Source: Lacimicrobium alkaliphilum | GTDB taxonomy: Bacteria > Pseudomonadota > Gammaproteobacteria > Enterobacterales > Alteromonadaceae | Length of the DNA stretch: 42,284 nucleotides | NCBI RefSeq assembly: GCF_002591895.1 | Contig: NZ_NISX01000027.1 | Location: forward strand, 1-42,284 | Reading direction: 5' to 3' | Shown: piece by piece, positions 17,221 through 25,135 of the stretch | Numbering within the stretch: the stretch's first letter is position 1 | Layout: every line of letters begins with the position of its first letter | Translations under genes and position numbers: made by a program | The notes under the pieces: generated by a model | Seen by the model: the letters and a program-made list of their open reading frames with translations, nothing else | Told to the model about the DNA's origin: nothing | Database searches by the model: none

Positions 17221-19005
17221 GTGTTCAATTACGAGAAAAATCTCGGCATGGCCTATACTGAGCAGCTGCCCGAACTGGGTCAGACATTGGCCCGGTGTAT
17301 TGCGCTTTTTGGTGGCAAACGACTCTATGGTGTGGGCGGTGACTTTGCCGCCAATTTAATCAGCGCATTGCAACCTCATCTTGAGTTGTGCCCTTCCAGC
17401 AATGAAATGCATGCCGGTTTCAGTGCCTGCGCTCAGGCAGAAACTGAAGGCATGGGATTTTGTCTGACTACCTATACGGTTGGTAGTCTGCCCTGTGTTT
17501 CTGCGGCGGCGCTGGCCATGACCGAGAGCCTGCCGGTGGTGTTTATCTCCGGTGCGCCGGGCGAACAGGAAGTGGGCAAGCAGGCCATTCACCATACAGT
17601 GCACGCGCGGGCAGCCTGGCGTACCCAGTATGATAATGCGCTGCAGGCCTTTGCGGCGCTGGGTATAAAGGCTGAACGTTTACAGGGCCAGCGCAATGAT
17701 GGCCAGCCGAATATGGCCGGCGAGCGCTTTTTACAGCTTTTGCATTATGCCTGGCAGCATCGCCAGCCGGTGTTTATTGAAGTGCCCAGAGATCAGGTAT
17801 TCAGTAAGACTCAGGCCTTGCAGTTACCCGACTCACCGGCTCAGTTAGGTTGTGGCTCTCAGTTGCTGGCAGGCAGTGAGCTGATTGCCGGGGAAATCAG
17901 CAATCGTCTTAGTCAGGCGCAAAAGCCGGTGCTGTTTATCGGTGACGGGGTGAAACATAATCCGCGCTTGCGCACGTTGTTGCTGAAGTTCGCACAAAAG
18001 CACCATATTCCCTTTGCCACCAGCTGGTTTGCCAAGGGCCTGTTTGATGAGTTTGATGCCCTATGTCTGGGCGCGTATAACGGTGTGTTCAGTGACAATC
18101 TCAGCCGCGATTATATCGAGCAGCACGGCGATTATGTGATTGATATTGCCAGCAGCATCTATGCCCAGGATACCAATACCGCCTTCGCCACCGGCAGTCA
18201 TTTTATCGAGGGTTTTGCCAATAAAACGGTACTTAAGGGCACCGCGTTGCAGGAACAGGATCTGGTGGAGCTGTTTGAACAGTTGCTGTGCATGACCCTG
18301 CCGGTGTTTGAGAATGCTTTGCCGGTCAGATCCGACACGTCAGGGCCTTTGGCCAATACCGAGAAACTGGACTTTCATAATCTGGCACTGGCACTCAACC
18401 AGCTTCAGCAGCAGGATAGTTGCCCCTATCTGTATTTACCAGAGGTGGGCAACAGTTATTTTGCCAGCTACAGCCTCAAAACCCGTCTCGGCGGGGCAGG
18501 GCGGGGCTGGCTGACCAACCCCTGGTACGGTGCCATGGGCACCACGCTGCCTTATGCCCGCCACTGTGCCAAACTGGTGCAGGAACAGCAACTTGATGAG
18601 CGGGTGGTGGTAATCACAGGCGATGGTGGCCTGCATTTTCAGGCCAATGAGCTGATTGAGATCCAAAAAGATCGCACCGCCATCATCATAATCTATATGC
18701 GCAATAATATCTTTCATCTGGGCAAAAGTGGTGACGGGCCGATTTATCACTGTAATGATCCGGCCTTTGATATTCATAAATTGATCGCGGCCTATGGTGG
18801 GGAATCGGCCCATTGCCGCACTGTGGGCGAGTTTAACCAGGTGTTTAAAGACTATGCTCAGCAAAATAAAGGGCTGAAACTGATTGAGGTACCGGCCGAT
18901 CCTGACGAGCAATATCAGTGCCGGGAAATCCGTTTGCTGAATCTGTATATCAAAGCTAAGAACGGCGATGCTGATGCGCTGAAACAATGGCAGCGAGTGA
19001 GTTAG
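17221..19005 (+). CDS. Thiamine diphosphate-dependent decarboxylase-like enzyme (pyruvate/indolepyruvate decarboxylase type)
   Basis: 594 residues. The GTG start is supported by AAGGAG six bases upstream; the ATG nine codons later has no such site. The three-domain ThDP layout is visible: N-terminal pyrimidine-binding domain with the catalytic Glu62 (PSSNEMHAGFSA), a central Rossmann-like domain (VLFIGDGVKHN) and the C-terminal diphosphate domain with the metal motif GDGG (467-470) and Asn495-Asn496 28 residues later. Together these resemble 2-oxo acid decarboxylases rather than acetolactate synthase, since there is no typical FAD-binding region. Its place after narK is unexplained. It has its own ribosome binding site behind a terminator, so it may be expressed separately. 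Confidence 0.85.
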   Translation: MFNYEKNLGMAYTEQLPELGQTLARCIALFGGKRLYGVGGDFAANLISALQPHLELCPSSNEMHAGFSACAQAETEGMGFCLTTYTVGSLPCVSAAALAMTESLPVVFISGAPGEQEVGKQAIHHTVHARAAWRTQYDNALQAFAALGIKAERLQGQRNDGQPNMAGERFLQLLHYAWQHRQPVFIEVPRDQVFSKTQALQLPDSPAQLGCGSQLLAGSELIAGEISNRLSQAQKPVLFIGDGVKHNPRLRTLLLKFAQKHHIPFATSWFAKGLFDEFDALCLGAYNGVFSDNLSRDYIEQHGDYVIDIASSIYAQDTNTAFATGSHFIEGFANKTVLKGTALQEQDLVELFEQLLCMTLPVFENALPVRSDTSGPLANTEKLDFHNLALALNQLQQQDSCPYLYLPEVGNSYFASYSLKTRLGGAGRGWLTNPWYGAMGTTLPYARHCAKLVQEQQLDERVVVITGDGGLHFQANELIEIQKDRTAIIIIYMRNNIFHLGKSGDGPIYHCNDPAFDIHKLIAAYGGESAHCRTVGEFNQVFKDYAQQNKGLKLIEVPADPDEQYQCREIRLLNLYIKAKNGDADALKQWQRVS

Positions 19006-19146
19006 TGTAGTGGGCGTTCAAGCGCACGTTCAGACAACCACAGCCGGCCGGGTGATAGTTTTCACTTAAACCGGAACCGTCAATCCTGTTGGCATGAGGT
19101 GCTAAAACAGCTTAAAGTAGAAGGTGATCAACCCAACACAGGTCAG

Positions 19147-21195
19147 ATGATGAAGTGGTACTTGCTCTGGAGCGTTTTTTTCGTCTTACTACTGAAAACC
19201 CATCATTGTTTTTCCGACACACCATTACCCGATGAAGCGCGGCTTGAGTCATTAGAAATACTGACCAAGACTCAGCCTGCAGAAGCTTACCGGCAAACCC
19301 AGGTTCTCTATCAGAAAACTCAGCCGGATAATTGGCAACAGCGACACAGGCTGGTCAATATCATGGCCTACCAATTGTTAATCCTCTCGGATCTGGACAA
19401 GGCAGACAGCGTGTTACTGGAATGGTTGGAGGTTGTGCCTGAAAATATGTCGCATATGCGTACCCGGGCGATGGAATTGTTGGGTGTAATCGCTTATCGC
19501 CGGGGCAATATGAACACGGCCAGGGATTACCTGGAACAAGCCTTAGAACTGGCTGAAACGCATGATGACAAAGAACGCATTATTACCGTCAATATTAATA
19601 CGGCGATTTTTTTACAGGGCCTGAGTTTATTCGAGCAATCTCACGAATTGCTGTTGCGGGCTGATGAAATCGCACAACAGGAAGGTGTCAGCGATCATCT
19701 GTTAGCGGTACTCAGAAACAATATCGCCGAGTCTTTGATTCGGCTTGAACGATACGACGAAGCTACGGAATATTTGCAGGATTCTCTGGATATGCCAGAG
19801 TTTCAGGCCGATGACATCGCCTATGCCCGGCGGTTACTGGTGGATACCCTGATGTCTAAAAATGCTTTTGCAAAAGCAAAGACCTATGCTGAGCAGGCAC
19901 TGGAGCGATATCAACAACGGGGTGATTTATTCTACCAGGCGGAACTGCACGTTTATTTGGCCAGAATCGCGCGACTGTCAAAAGGTTTGAATCTGGCAGA
20001 GAAGCATATTAACCGGGCACTGGATCTGGCAGAGGAAGCCCAGGCCCATCAGATTAAAACGGATGCGTATCTGGAACTGAGCGAAATAAAGTCTGCGCTG
20101 TATGAACCGGCACCAGCTCTGGCCGCACTAAAACAGCATACGACGTTGTTTAAGTCTCTGCATCAGGAACAAGCCCAGATGCAACTGATCATGCTGCGTG
20201 AACAGTTAGATTACATTTCACATCAGCGAGAGATCTCAACACTGGAAGAGGAGTTGAAGATTACTGCGCTGAACAATGAATACAGCCGACGTCAGAGTTT
20301 ACTAATTATCATATTTTTATCCGTTATCAGCGCCTTTTTGATCCTTTTCTTCTGGCAACAACAAAAGAAGCGAAGACAAGCAGAGGACTTTACCGGAAAA
20401 CTGCACCACTCATATCGACAGCTGCAATCAGCCCAGAAACAGCTGGTTGAGTCGGAAAAAATGGCCTCTTTGGGTAAGTTGGTTGCAGGGGTCGCGCATG
20501 AGCTTAATACCCCCCTTGGCATAATGACAACAGCCGCGTCAGTGTTAAATGAAAGCATTGAACAGATGCAAACGGCAAATAATAGCAAAACGTTGACACA
20601 AAAAGGCTTCGCAAGGCTATGCGGGCAACTGCAAACGTCTGATCAGCTTATCCGAAACAATCTTTTACGCTGCAGTAAGATTGTTCAGAACATTAAACAG
20701 CTTGCCATTGAGCCCGATGATCGCGAATTACAGAGTTTTACTCTGAATGAAGCTATTGCGGCAACCCGGGCGGAGTTACGGGATGAACTCAAAGGTATTA
20801 CGTTCGATTGTGTGAATACTGATCTCCGGATTGTATGCAATGGCCATTATATGCAAATGCTGTTGCAGGAATTGTGCTTGAACTCAGTGATACATGGCTT
20901 TAACAACGGAAGCGGTAAATTAAGGATTGTGGCTAAAGTCACATCCAATAACTGGCAGTTGCTATACAGTGATAACGGCAAAGGGCTGAATGAGAATGAT
21001 CTTGGCCACATTTTCGAGCCCTTTTTTACCACCAAAAGAGGGGATGGGCAGACCGGGCTGGGGCTGAACTTTGTTTACAATCTGGTGGTACAAGCGTTCT
21101 CAGGCAGTATTGAAGTGGTTAAAACTGATACCCCAGGCTTGTCGCTAAAAATGACTTTTCCCTTGGCGATGTTGTCTTCTTCGAGCGATCCTTGA
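19147..21195 (+). CDS. TPR-domain sensor histidine kinase (orphan)
   Basis: About 682 residues from the ATG at 19147. An upstream GTG at 19099 would add 16 residues before the signal peptide, which makes it less likely; ATG 19150 is equally possible. N-terminal signal (MKWYLLWSVFFVLLLKTHHC), a periplasmic sensor of repeated TPR-type helix pairs (about 60-350), one transmembrane helix (about 384-404), a coiled coil, then a histidine kinase: phospho-acceptor His451 in GVAHELNTPLG, N-box ELCLNSVIHGF, and G-boxes DNGKGL and TGLGLNFV. No response regulator adjoins it. The TPR part suggests a protein or peptide partner in the periplasm. Signal and target are unknown. Confidence 0.88.
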   Translation: MMKWYLLWSVFFVLLLKTHHCFSDTPLPDEARLESLEILTKTQPAEAYRQTQVLYQKTQPDNWQQRHRLVNIMAYQLLILSDLDKADSVLLEWLEVVPENMSHMRTRAMELLGVIAYRRGNMNTARDYLEQALELAETHDDKERIITVNINTAIFLQGLSLFEQSHELLLRADEIAQQEGVSDHLLAVLRNNIAESLIRLERYDEATEYLQDSLDMPEFQADDIAYARRLLVDTLMSKNAFAKAKTYAEQALERYQQRGDLFYQAELHVYLARIARLSKGLNLAEKHINRALDLAEEAQAHQIKTDAYLELSEIKSALYEPAPALAALKQHTTLFKSLHQEQAQMQLIMLREQLDYISHQREISTLEEELKITALNNEYSRRQSLLIIIFLSVISAFLILFFWQQQKKRRQAEDFTGKLHHSYRQLQSAQKQLVESEKMASLGKLVAGVAHELNTPLGIMTTAASVLNESIEQMQTANNSKTLTQKGFARLCGQLQTSDQLIRNNLLRCSKIVQNIKQLAIEPDDRELQSFTLNEAIAATRAELRDELKGITFDCVNTDLRIVCNGHYMQMLLQELCLNSVIHGFNNGSGKLRIVAKVTSNNWQLLYSDNGKGLNENDLGHIFEPFFTTKRGDGQTGLGLNFVYNLVVQAFSGSIEVVKTDTPGLSLKMTFPLAMLSSSSDP

Positions 21196-21242
21196 GACCA
21201 TATAGATAATGACAACAGTCTTATCACACAGGGTAAAACACA

Positions 21243-23639
21243 TCAGACTTTTCTGACAAACCTCATCAGCAATGCGGGTAACAGGGTCAGATCGGCCAGC
21301 AGCGCCAGCATCATGGTCAGACCCGTGAGCAATCCGAAATAGATACTGGGCACAAAGTCCGACAACCCTAATGTTGCAAAACCGAGGGTTATGATGATGG
21401 ACGTATACAGCAGTGCATACCCCACAGTTTTAAAGGTTTTCTGGGCGGCTTGCTCCGGCGGGTTGTCTTTAAGGTGCTGCTTATAATGATGAGTGAAATG
21501 AATGGTGTCATCCACCGCGATGCCCATGGCGATAGCTGCAATGGTGATGGTCATAAGATCCAGCGGAATGGCCAGCCAGCCCATGATGCCAAGGATCAGC
21601 ATCGTACAAAGCACATTTGGCACTAATGCGATCAGAGCCAGACGAATTGAGCGGAACACCAGCAGCAACACCAGCGCCAGCGCCACATACACCACGCCAA
21701 GGGTCTGGAACTGAGATTTATACAGCCGCGAGAGAATATCCTGGTAAAGCACAAAAAGATTGGTCAGCTCGATTTGCGCAGGGTCAACGCCCTGTTTGCC
21801 GATGTAGGTTTTAAGGCTTTGTAAAAACTCCGCACGGTTGAGCCCCTCGGTGCTGTCCTGAATGCGCGAGCTGATACGAAGCTGTTGGTCATTGGCGCTA
21901 AGATAGCTGCCCAGTAATCTGTCGCGCAGCGATCTATCCAGTAAGTGGTACAGGGAATTAAGCTCATATTCCGTCAGTGGCTGGCCCTGGTTAATCTTCT
22001 TGGCCAGTTCGGTAAAATTAAATACTGAGGTGACATTGCCGACGGCGTCATACTGGCTGAGCAGGTGCTGAATTTTCTGCAGGGTTTGTATTGTCTGGGC
22101 GCTTAATACCAAATCTTGTTTGCGCTCAGACTCGGGGATTTTATACTCGATATCCAGCGGTGTTGAGCCGCCAAATTGCTGGTCAATAAACGTCAGTTCC
22201 TTACGGATTTGGGTGGACTCGCGAAAATAGTTAAGGAAGCTGTTTTCCACATCCAGCCGGGGCAGGCCCAGGCCACCCACCACTGCAACAATCAGGGTGC
22301 AGATTACCACCAGCGTTTTATGTCTGTTGCTGAGGGCCATGCAAACATTGAGCAAGGGTTTTAATAGCGGATTGTGCTGTTGTGTTGGTTTCGGCGGCGA
22401 AAGGCTGATCAGCACCGGAAACAGCAACAGACTGACACTGATAGACACCAGCATGGCAACAATCATCATCCAGCCGAAACTGACCACAGGCTGGATATTG
22501 CTGATCAGCAGTGAGGCAAAGCCTACCGAAGTGGTTAAAGCGGCATAAAAGCATGGTGTGGATTTTTCAGAGAAGGTTTTTATTATCAGTTGCTTATGCT
22601 TAACATCCGGAGTGCTGGCGGCGAGTTGCCGGTAATGAACTATCAGGTGGATGCAGACCGCCAGGGTGAGGATGAGTTGCAGGGCAATAAAGTTCGATGA
22701 AATAACCGTGGTCTTAAAGCCCAGCAGTCCGAACATTCCCATGGTCAGCAATACGCTGGCACCGCAACAGACCAGCGGCAATAGTACAAATTGCCAGCGT
22801 CTGAATACCAGCCACAACATCAGGCCGATAAACACGGCGATGCCGGTGCCAAACAGCTTAAGATCCTGCTGGATGATGCGGATAAGCTGATAGCCCAGCA
22901 CATGGGCACCGCCAAGGTAAATATCCGCCTGCTGTTCGTAGGGGGCGACCATGGCATAGATTTGCTCTATTTCTTTGGCCCGGATCCGGTTCAGATCCTG
23001 TAACAGCGGCTCGGCGCGGGCTTTGAGAGACTCAACCTGCTGCTTTTGTTCCTCAGTCAGTTCACTAGTGAGGGCCTGTTTCTGAATAGCGATAATCTGT
23101 TTGTCAATTTCAGCCAGTTCATGGTCTTGTTTAAACAGGATCTGAATGGCGGTCGCGTCCTGCTGTTGATTGACCAGTAAGTCTTCATACAAAGGGTGGT
23201 CGGTGAGGATGCTCTGCATTTGCTGTGCGGAATATTGCCGGCTTTGCCAGGTCCAGTCGTCGGGGTCGAGATCCGTCTGTAACCCCTCCATGGCCTGCAG
23301 CAACGGCACATTGAGGATCGAGGTCACCGCATCAACCCGTTCAAGCTGTTGCAGTTTTTCGCTGATCTCGCTGAGGTCACTAAAGGTCTTGTCGCTAAAA
23401 AGAGGATGATTTTCAGGTTTATAAGCCAGCAGAATAAATTCCTGCGGATTGAAGCGCTGGCTCATTATCCGGGATTTTATATACAGTTGATTGTCGTTGG
23501 TCAGTAGGGTATCGGCAGACGCATCGATACGAAAATCCTTGATAAAATAACCAATACCGCCACAGGCTAAGATAAAGGCCAGCAATACCCATATCGGATG
23601 ACGAATGAGCCAGGAGGCAAAAATCTCGCGGTTATTCAT
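21243..23639 (-). CDS. RND superfamily exporter (MMPL/hopanoid-exporter-like), partner of MlaA
   Basis: 798 residues with the duplicated RND layout: TM1 (about 13-33), a large periplasmic loop, a block of five helices (about 255-420), TM7 (about 435-455), a second large loop, and five more helices (about 640-795). Helix IV-type segments such as DLMTITIAAIAMGIAVDDTIHFTHH and NFIALQLILTLAVCIHLIVHYR mark the SSD/MMPL-like class rather than AcrB. The start overlaps the stop of the MlaA-type gene by eight bases, so the two are translationally coupled. An RND pump without a membrane-fusion protein but paired with an MlaA lipoprotein suggests movement of lipids between the inner and outer membranes; this is inference. 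Confidence 0.87.
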   Translation of the reverse strand: MNNREIFASWLIRHPIWVLLAFILACGGIGYFIKDFRIDASADTLLTNDNQLYIKSRIMSQRFNPQEFILLAYKPENHPLFSDKTFSDLSEISEKLQQLERVDAVTSILNVPLLQAMEGLQTDLDPDDWTWQSRQYSAQQMQSILTDHPLYEDLLVNQQQDATAIQILFKQDHELAEIDKQIIAIQKQALTSELTEEQKQQVESLKARAEPLLQDLNRIRAKEIEQIYAMVAPYEQQADIYLGGAHVLGYQLIRIIQQDLKLFGTGIAVFIGLMLWLVFRRWQFVLLPLVCCGASVLLTMGMFGLLGFKTTVISSNFIALQLILTLAVCIHLIVHYRQLAASTPDVKHKQLIIKTFSEKSTPCFYAALTTSVGFASLLISNIQPVVSFGWMMIVAMLVSISVSLLLFPVLISLSPPKPTQQHNPLLKPLLNVCMALSNRHKTLVVICTLIVAVVGGLGLPRLDVENSFLNYFRESTQIRKELTFIDQQFGGSTPLDIEYKIPESERKQDLVLSAQTIQTLQKIQHLLSQYDAVGNVTSVFNFTELAKKINQGQPLTEYELNSLYHLLDRSLRDRLLGSYLSANDQQLRISSRIQDSTEGLNRAEFLQSLKTYIGKQGVDPAQIELTNLFVLYQDILSRLYKSQFQTLGVVYVALALVLLLVFRSIRLALIALVPNVLCTMLILGIMGWLAIPLDLMTITIAAIAMGIAVDDTIHFTHHYKQHLKDNPPEQAAQKTFKTVGYALLYTSIIITLGFATLGLSDFVPSIYFGLLTGLTMMLALLADLTLLPALLMRFVRKV

Positions 23640-24477
23640 CTTCTGTTCCGGGTTCGTATTGCTTATCTCTCAGGAGCCCTTGTAAGTACTGATTCCTGAA
23701 ATAGCGATAAGGATCTTCGCTCTGGGCTTTCAGCTCTTCGTATTTGAGCAGGCTGGGCACGGACTGCTGATAGCCGTTAAACATTTGCCAGTAGCCGGTT
23801 TGTGGACGGTCAGCAATAGCTTCCAGAGGCGTGATCATACTTTCGGTAAAAGTAGAAAAGCCGCTGCGAAAATCACTTTGTCCGATAAACGGCAGCACCA
23901 GAAATGCGCCGTAACCCACATCATAATGGGCAAGGCTTTGCCCCAGCGTCGATTTGGCTGGCGGCAGTTCTAACCAGTGGGTTGCCGGGTCAAACAGGCC
24001 AAGCAAACCTACAGTGCTGTTGATCAAAAAGCGGCCGAGATTGCGACCGGCCAGCCCACCTTCGCCCTGCAGGGTATGGTTCAGGCTGTTCCAGGGTTCA
24101 CGAATATTGGCAAAGAAGTTGGATACACCGGTGCGAACCGGAGAGGGAAGATAGCTGTAACCCCGGGCAGCAGGTATTAACGCATAACGGTACATCACAT
24201 CATTAAAACCAAACATCGCCCGGTTAAAGCCTTCCAGTGGGTCTTCAAACTGCTGTTCTGAATAACCCACCACCGTAGGCTCAAGGGTGTCGGTGCCCTC
24301 TGGTGTTGCCACCACGACCGGATCGTGAGCCGTGTCGACACTCTGGGAAGAAGCCTGCTCAACAGGAGATTGGCTGGCACAGCCAATGGAAAAGAACAGA
24401 AAAACCACTACTGTCAGTGTCCGGGAACACTTTTCTGTCAGATAAGAGAGGGGAAACCCGTGTCCTGAATTTTCCAT
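23632..24477 (-). CDS. MlaA (VacJ) family outer-membrane lipoprotein
   Basis: 281 residues with a lipoprotein signal: hydrophobic LTVVVFLFF then SIGC (lipidated Cys33). The mature protein has the MlaA core: EDPLEGFNRAMFGFNDVMYRY, RTGVSNFFANIREPWNSLNHTLQG, AGRNLGRFLINSTVGLLGLFDPA, LGQSLAHYDVGYGAFLVLPFIGQSDFR. MlaA normally sits in the outer membrane beside porins and removes phospholipid from the outer leaflet. The rest of the Mla pathway (mlaFEDCB) is not nearby; instead the next gene is an RND exporter that overlaps by eight bases. This gene is first in the operon, with only a poor ribosome binding site before the ATG. It may be a second, specialised MlaA paralogue. Confidence 0.9.
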   Translation of the reverse strand: MENSGHGFPLSYLTEKCSRTLTVVVFLFFSIGCASQSPVEQASSQSVDTAHDPVVVATPEGTDTLEPTVVGYSEQQFEDPLEGFNRAMFGFNDVMYRYALIPAARGYSYLPSPVRTGVSNFFANIREPWNSLNHTLQGEGGLAGRNLGRFLINSTVGLLGLFDPATHWLELPPAKSTLGQSLAHYDVGYGAFLVLPFIGQSDFRSGFSTFTESMITPLEAIADRPQTGYWQMFNGYQQSVPSLLKYEELKAQSEDPYRYFRNQYLQGLLRDKQYEPGTEDE

Positions 24478-24623
24478 GCTCTGACCGGTTATAGTGTTTA
24501 GCTGTAATCCATCATGTCAGCAAAGGTCAAAATGGTCAAATTCCCAGTATTGACGGTAATCTGAAGGCTACGATTAAGGGCAGCTGGTTTGTAGACAGAG
24601 TGCAAAAACTCAGAGGTTACGGG

Positions 24624-25052
24624 TTAATCCGGAACCTGGCCATGCACTGTGATAACTATCGTTCGATCTGAAGCATGATTACGATGTTCGCACAGATAAA
24701 TACCCTGCCATGTGCCCATATTGAGTTTACCTTTGGTGACGGGAATGTTCAGGCTGCTGCCCAGAATACTGGCTTTAAGGTGAGCCGGCATATCGTCACT
24801 GCCCTCATAGTCGTGCTTATAGTAAGGCATATTTTCCGGCACCATCTGGTTAAAATGGCTTTCAAAATCCTGACGCACGGTAGGGTCGGCGTCTTCGTTA
24901 ATGGTCAGGGAAGCCGAGGTGTGCCTGATAAAAACATGCATCAGGCCCATCTCAAACTTTACCAGTTCAGGTATCTGGCGCAGGATTTCATCGGTGATCA
25001 GATGAAAGCCCCGGGATCGGGCTTTTAGCCGGATTTCTTTTTGTATCCACAT
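24624..25052 (-). CDS. yjbQ: YjbQ family protein (UPF0047, secondary thiamine-phosphate synthase type)
   Basis: 142 residues from the ATG at 25050-25052, which matches the usual family length; an upstream GTG would add 25 residues of unrelated sequence. Conserved family features: HVFIRHTSASLTINEDADP, VRQDFESHF, DYEGSDDMPAHLKASILG, SLNIPVTKGKLNMGTWQGIY and LCEHRNH. YjbQ proteins form small trimers with a metal site of conserved His residues; a weak thiamine-phosphate synthase activity is reported but their true job is not settled. No good Shine-Dalgarno sequence is seen. It is separate from its neighbours, lying between the MlaA and TonB-receptor genes on the same strand. Confidence 0.93.
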   Translation of the reverse strand: MWIQKEIRLKARSRGFHLITDEILRQIPELVKFEMGLMHVFIRHTSASLTINEDADPTVRQDFESHFNQMVPENMPYYKHDYEGSDDMPAHLKASILGSSLNIPVTKGKLNMGTWQGIYLCEHRNHASDRTIVITVHGQVPD

Positions 25053-25135
25053 AAGCGATATCGCTGTTGTCTTAATGATATCGCTAAGAGTGACGCAAGT
25101 GCACCGCTCAGACAAGGGCCTGCGCACTATATAGA

